Assembly: GCA_963693365.1 (NCBI GenBank)
Contig: CAVNZM010000002.1
Coordinates: forward strand, 8,060,001 to 8,124,000
Direction: 5' to 3'
Length of the DNA stretch: 64,000 nucleotides
Origin: Amoebidium appalachense
Taxonomy: Eukaryota > Ichthyosporea
Positions 61,336 through 64,000 of the stretch are shown here, piece after piece. Under the pieces are notes generated by a model. The model saw only the letters and a program-made list of their open reading frames with translations, was not told the origin of the DNA and searched no databases. How positions within the stretch are numbered: position 1 is the stretch's first letter; each line of letters begins with the position of its first letter. Position numbers and translations under genes: made by a program.

Positions 61336-63039
61336 ATGGCGACCATCGAAGAGAAAACGAAGGGCGGGCAGGAGTCCGAGGTTGGCGTCTACAACGTCGA
61401 CTCAGCCACCGGCCGCATTAATGCCCGTCCTCAGGGTGTGGACAGCACCCGGCCCATCAAGACCTTTGTGATTGTGGTGGCCATCATGGCTGCATTTGGC
61501 GGTCTTCTCTTTGGCTACGACATTGGTGGCTCCGGCGGCACCCTCGTCATGCCGTCCTTCCGCAAACACTTTGGCTGGCCCCCTGCACATTGCTGCCCTG
61601 CTGGCCCCGTCCCCACCAGTGCCCTCGACTACTGCATGAGGTTTGGCTGCGCGGAGGCGGAGGTGGACTGCATTGCTAACGGCACTGTGTACAACGGCAA
61701 GGTCATGACCCAGTGTGTGGAGGACTCTTGGGAGTACAACCCCACGTCGGTGTCCGACCAGCAGGGCTGGATTTCCTTCCTCTTTACTATCGGCTGCTTC
61801 TGCGGTGCACTTACTTCCGGCACACAGGCCGACTACCTGGGCCGCAAGAAGACGCTCATGCTCAACGACATCATCTTCATTGTGGGTGTGCTCATGCAGA
61901 TTTTCCCTCCAAGCATGAACGTCATGTATGCTGGTCGTTTCATTGGCGGTGTTGCCATCGGCACCCTCAGTATGGCCGTGACCATGTACCAATCAGAGGT
62001 GGCCCCCGAGCACGTGCGCGGTGTGCTGGTGACCCTCCAGCAGCTGTGCATCACCTTCGGCATCCTTCTGGCCGCCGCAGCCAACGTCGGGCTCAAGCAC
62101 TGGACGCCCGGCTGGCGCCTGTCATATGGTGGCAACATCTTCTTTGCCATCATCATGGTGTGTTCCATGTTCCTGCTGCCCGAGTCCCCCCGCTGGCTGG
62201 TGCAGAAGGGCCGCTACGATGAGGCCCGCACATCGCTGCAGCGCATCCGCTATGCCGATGAGGTCGAGGGTGAGCTGGCATCCATCACGGCATCCGTGGA
62301 GGCTGACAAGGCCGTTGGGGAGGGCACGTGGGCCGACGCCTTCAGCAGCCGCAACAACATGCGCTACCGCACCATGGTCGGGGCGCTGCTGCAGTTCTTC
62401 CAGCAGCTGACCGGCATCAACGCCATCATGTTCTTTGCCCCCGACATCTTTGCCACCTTCTTCAGCGAGACTGGCGCTCTGTGGGCCAACCTTGCTCTCA
62501 CCACGTTCAACTTCCTGGCCACGTTCATCTGCATCTACCTGGTCGAGCGCAGCGGACGCATCACCCTGCTGGTCACAGGCGGCATCATGCAGGCAGTGGG
62601 CACGGCCGGCTGTGCACTGATGGCATCACCTCTGTTCGAGTACAAGACAAATGAAACCGTGGGTATCTTTGTCATCGTATTTGCCGTCATCTTTGTGTGC
62701 GGCTTTGCCTACAGCTGGGGCCCCGTTGTGTGGGTGCTGTGCTCCGAGATCTTCCCCCAGAACCTCCGCGGAAAGGGGATGTCTGTGTCTACGGCCACCA
62801 ACTGGGCTATGGCTGCCGTGGTGGGCAAGGTCACCCCCTACCTGTACCGGCCCAGTGTGTTCAACCTGTGGGGCACGTTTGTGTTTTTCACGTGCTTCAT
62901 CGTCACCATGACTCTGTTTGTGTACACGTGTGTGCCCGAGACAGCCGGTGTGGCCCTGGAAGACACAGACAAACTGTTTGAGGAGTTTGAGGTTGGGTTT
63001 AGCCGCAAGCCAACCTCTGTTAACCGCACTAAGGAATAA
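61336..63039 (+). CDS. Sugar transporter of the major facilitator superfamily (hexose type), intronless
   Basis: This 567-residue protein has the hallmarks of the sugar porter family: about twelve hydrophobic segments, GGLLFGYDIGG in the first, DYLGRKKT after the second, RFIGGVAIG, PESPRWL near residue 282, QQLTGINAIMFF near residue 356, and PETAG near residue 534. It should import a hexose across the plasma membrane by proton symport or facilitated diffusion; the substrate cannot be read from the sequence. The first external loop is unusually long (about 70 residues) with six Cys and an NGT glycosylation site. The start codon follows the promoter directly in good context (AAAATGGCG). It is intronless, with strongly GC-biased third positions unlike its intron-rich neighbours. 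High expression, retroposition or transfer could each explain this. Confidence 0.93.
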   Translation: MATIEEKTKGGQESEVGVYNVDSATGRINARPQGVDSTRPIKTFVIVVAIMAAFGGLLFGYDIGGSGGTLVMPSFRKHFGWPPAHCCPAGPVPTSALDYCMRFGCAEAEVDCIANGTVYNGKVMTQCVEDSWEYNPTSVSDQQGWISFLFTIGCFCGALTSGTQADYLGRKKTLMLNDIIFIVGVLMQIFPPSMNVMYAGRFIGGVAIGTLSMAVTMYQSEVAPEHVRGVLVTLQQLCITFGILLAAAANVGLKHWTPGWRLSYGGNIFFAIIMVCSMFLLPESPRWLVQKGRYDEARTSLQRIRYADEVEGELASITASVEADKAVGEGTWADAFSSRNNMRYRTMVGALLQFFQQLTGINAIMFFAPDIFATFFSETGALWANLALTTFNFLATFICIYLVERSGRITLLVTGGIMQAVGTAGCALMASPLFEYKTNETVGIFVIVFAVIFVCGFAYSWGPVVWVLCSEIFPQNLRGKGMSVSTATNWAMAAVVGKVTPYLYRPSVFNLWGTFVFFTCFIVTMTLFVYTCVPETAGVALEDTDKLFEEFEVGFSRKPTSVNRTKE

Positions 63040-63596
63040 TGCTTAGTTAAACTAAGTGGTAGAGTGTTAGTAAGTTTATACTAGCAGGATGGACGGCGAT
63101 AAATACGTTTCGCATTACTATTTAGAACCAGTTTTAGGAGGCTGATGTTGCCTCATTTACCAATCGCATGAAAGATTGCATTAGGTTTTGTCGTAAGTGT
63201 CATCCGTGTCTTTGGCTTCGGCCCCTACCGTCGCGCGCACCTGCTGTTTGTAACAGCAAGTTTTATTCAACAATTAAGTTGCAGAAATAATTAATGACCA
63301 TTTTTTAATTAAATTTTCCCTATTCTACATCCATCTTTACCCCGCCGCACCTTACCCAATGTGCACCCCGCAAGAATTATAGCATGTGTTCTCTGTCTCA
63401 TCTTTGGTTCCCACCCACATCACTCCCCCCTCCCCCCCCCCCCCCCCCCCCCCCCCCCTCGGGCCCCCCCCCAACCAAAGCTCTCCCTACCTGTCTACTC
63501 TTTACCAACACACAGACACTTGCATAGGAAGCATGCAGTCTGAGATACGAAAACACACGCACTACACTACCACCGTCACACACCACACACTACACA

Positions 63597-63640
<44 letters not shown>

Positions 63641-64000
63641 CGTACATGCTCGAATGCACGGACACACGTACACATGCGCACCAACACACATGCTTGCACA
63701 CACCGTACACACAGGCACAAGCACACATCATGCAGCGCTCGAAAGCATAGATGATGCGCACAAGCACAAATGCTCGAAAACGCAGGTGGTGCGCACAAGC
63801 ACGCATGCATATGCTTGTACACCGGCACGTACAAGTACACATGCGCACAAGGCTTGGCATACATGCACGTGCACAGATACATGCCTGCAGGCATGTCCAC
63901 TGCATCCAAGTATGCATGCATGTCTCAGGCTGTGAGGCATTACATGGTATTAATAATTCACTGACTCCTGTTGAAACCAGACAACCTCCCCCCCCCCCTC
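63040..64000. other. 3' flank of the sugar transporter and simple repeats
   Basis: A/T-rich sequence to about 63,340 (no AATAAA seen), poly-C at 63,427-63,459, a CA array at 63,598-63,638, then degenerate CA/CG-rich sequence. No gene is visible. Confidence 0.6.

Overview
The window is nuclear DNA of a unicellular eukaryote. Protein-coding genes are split by long GT-AG introns (about 370-1,900 bases in the models below). Promoters carry CCAAT boxes and, where clear, a TATA box, and two transcripts end near AATAAA signals. Very long poly-C/poly-G runs and (CA)n/(TG)n arrays fill introns and intergenic DNA. A selenoprotein with an in-frame UGA and a SECIS-like hairpin, an actin-fragmin-kinase-type kinase and a proteinase-K-type subtilisin fit a protist; a unicellular relative of animals such as an ichthyosporean is my best guess, but nothing in the sequence proves it.

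Layout: 1-9,540 holds no convincing gene; it has a possible retrotransposon remnant, a diverged tandem array (2.9-6.8 kb) and a MITE-like inverted repeat. 9,981-15,854 (+) is an eight-exon secreted subtilisin whose exon phases close exactly. 19,301-19,591 (-) is a possible tiny two-exon gene, divergent from 20,056-27,285 (+), a multi-pass membrane RING-finger protein. 30,479-43,085 (+) is a large Pro/Ser/Thr-rich disordered protein of twelve exons ending in a SUMO-like (Rad60-SLD type) domain. 46,021-51,621 (-) is a five-exon kinase of the actin-fragmin kinase family. It is divergent from 53,368-56,299 (+), a three-exon SelM/Sep15-family selenoprotein. 61,336-63,039 (+) is an intronless sugar transporter. 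The rest is simple-sequence DNA with few recognisable elements.

The genes do not form an obvious pathway: a secreted protease and a sugar importer suggest osmotrophic feeding, the RING and SUMO-like proteins belong to ubiquitin-type signalling, and the selenoprotein to redox chemistry in the secretory pathway. The most notable results are the selenoprotein with its SECIS, a family of short intronic repeats that always lie on the sense strand of the host gene, and two places where the end of an exon has been tandemly copied into adjacent noncoding DNA. Most long open frames in the window are translations of GT/CA or G/C repeats and are not reported as genes.
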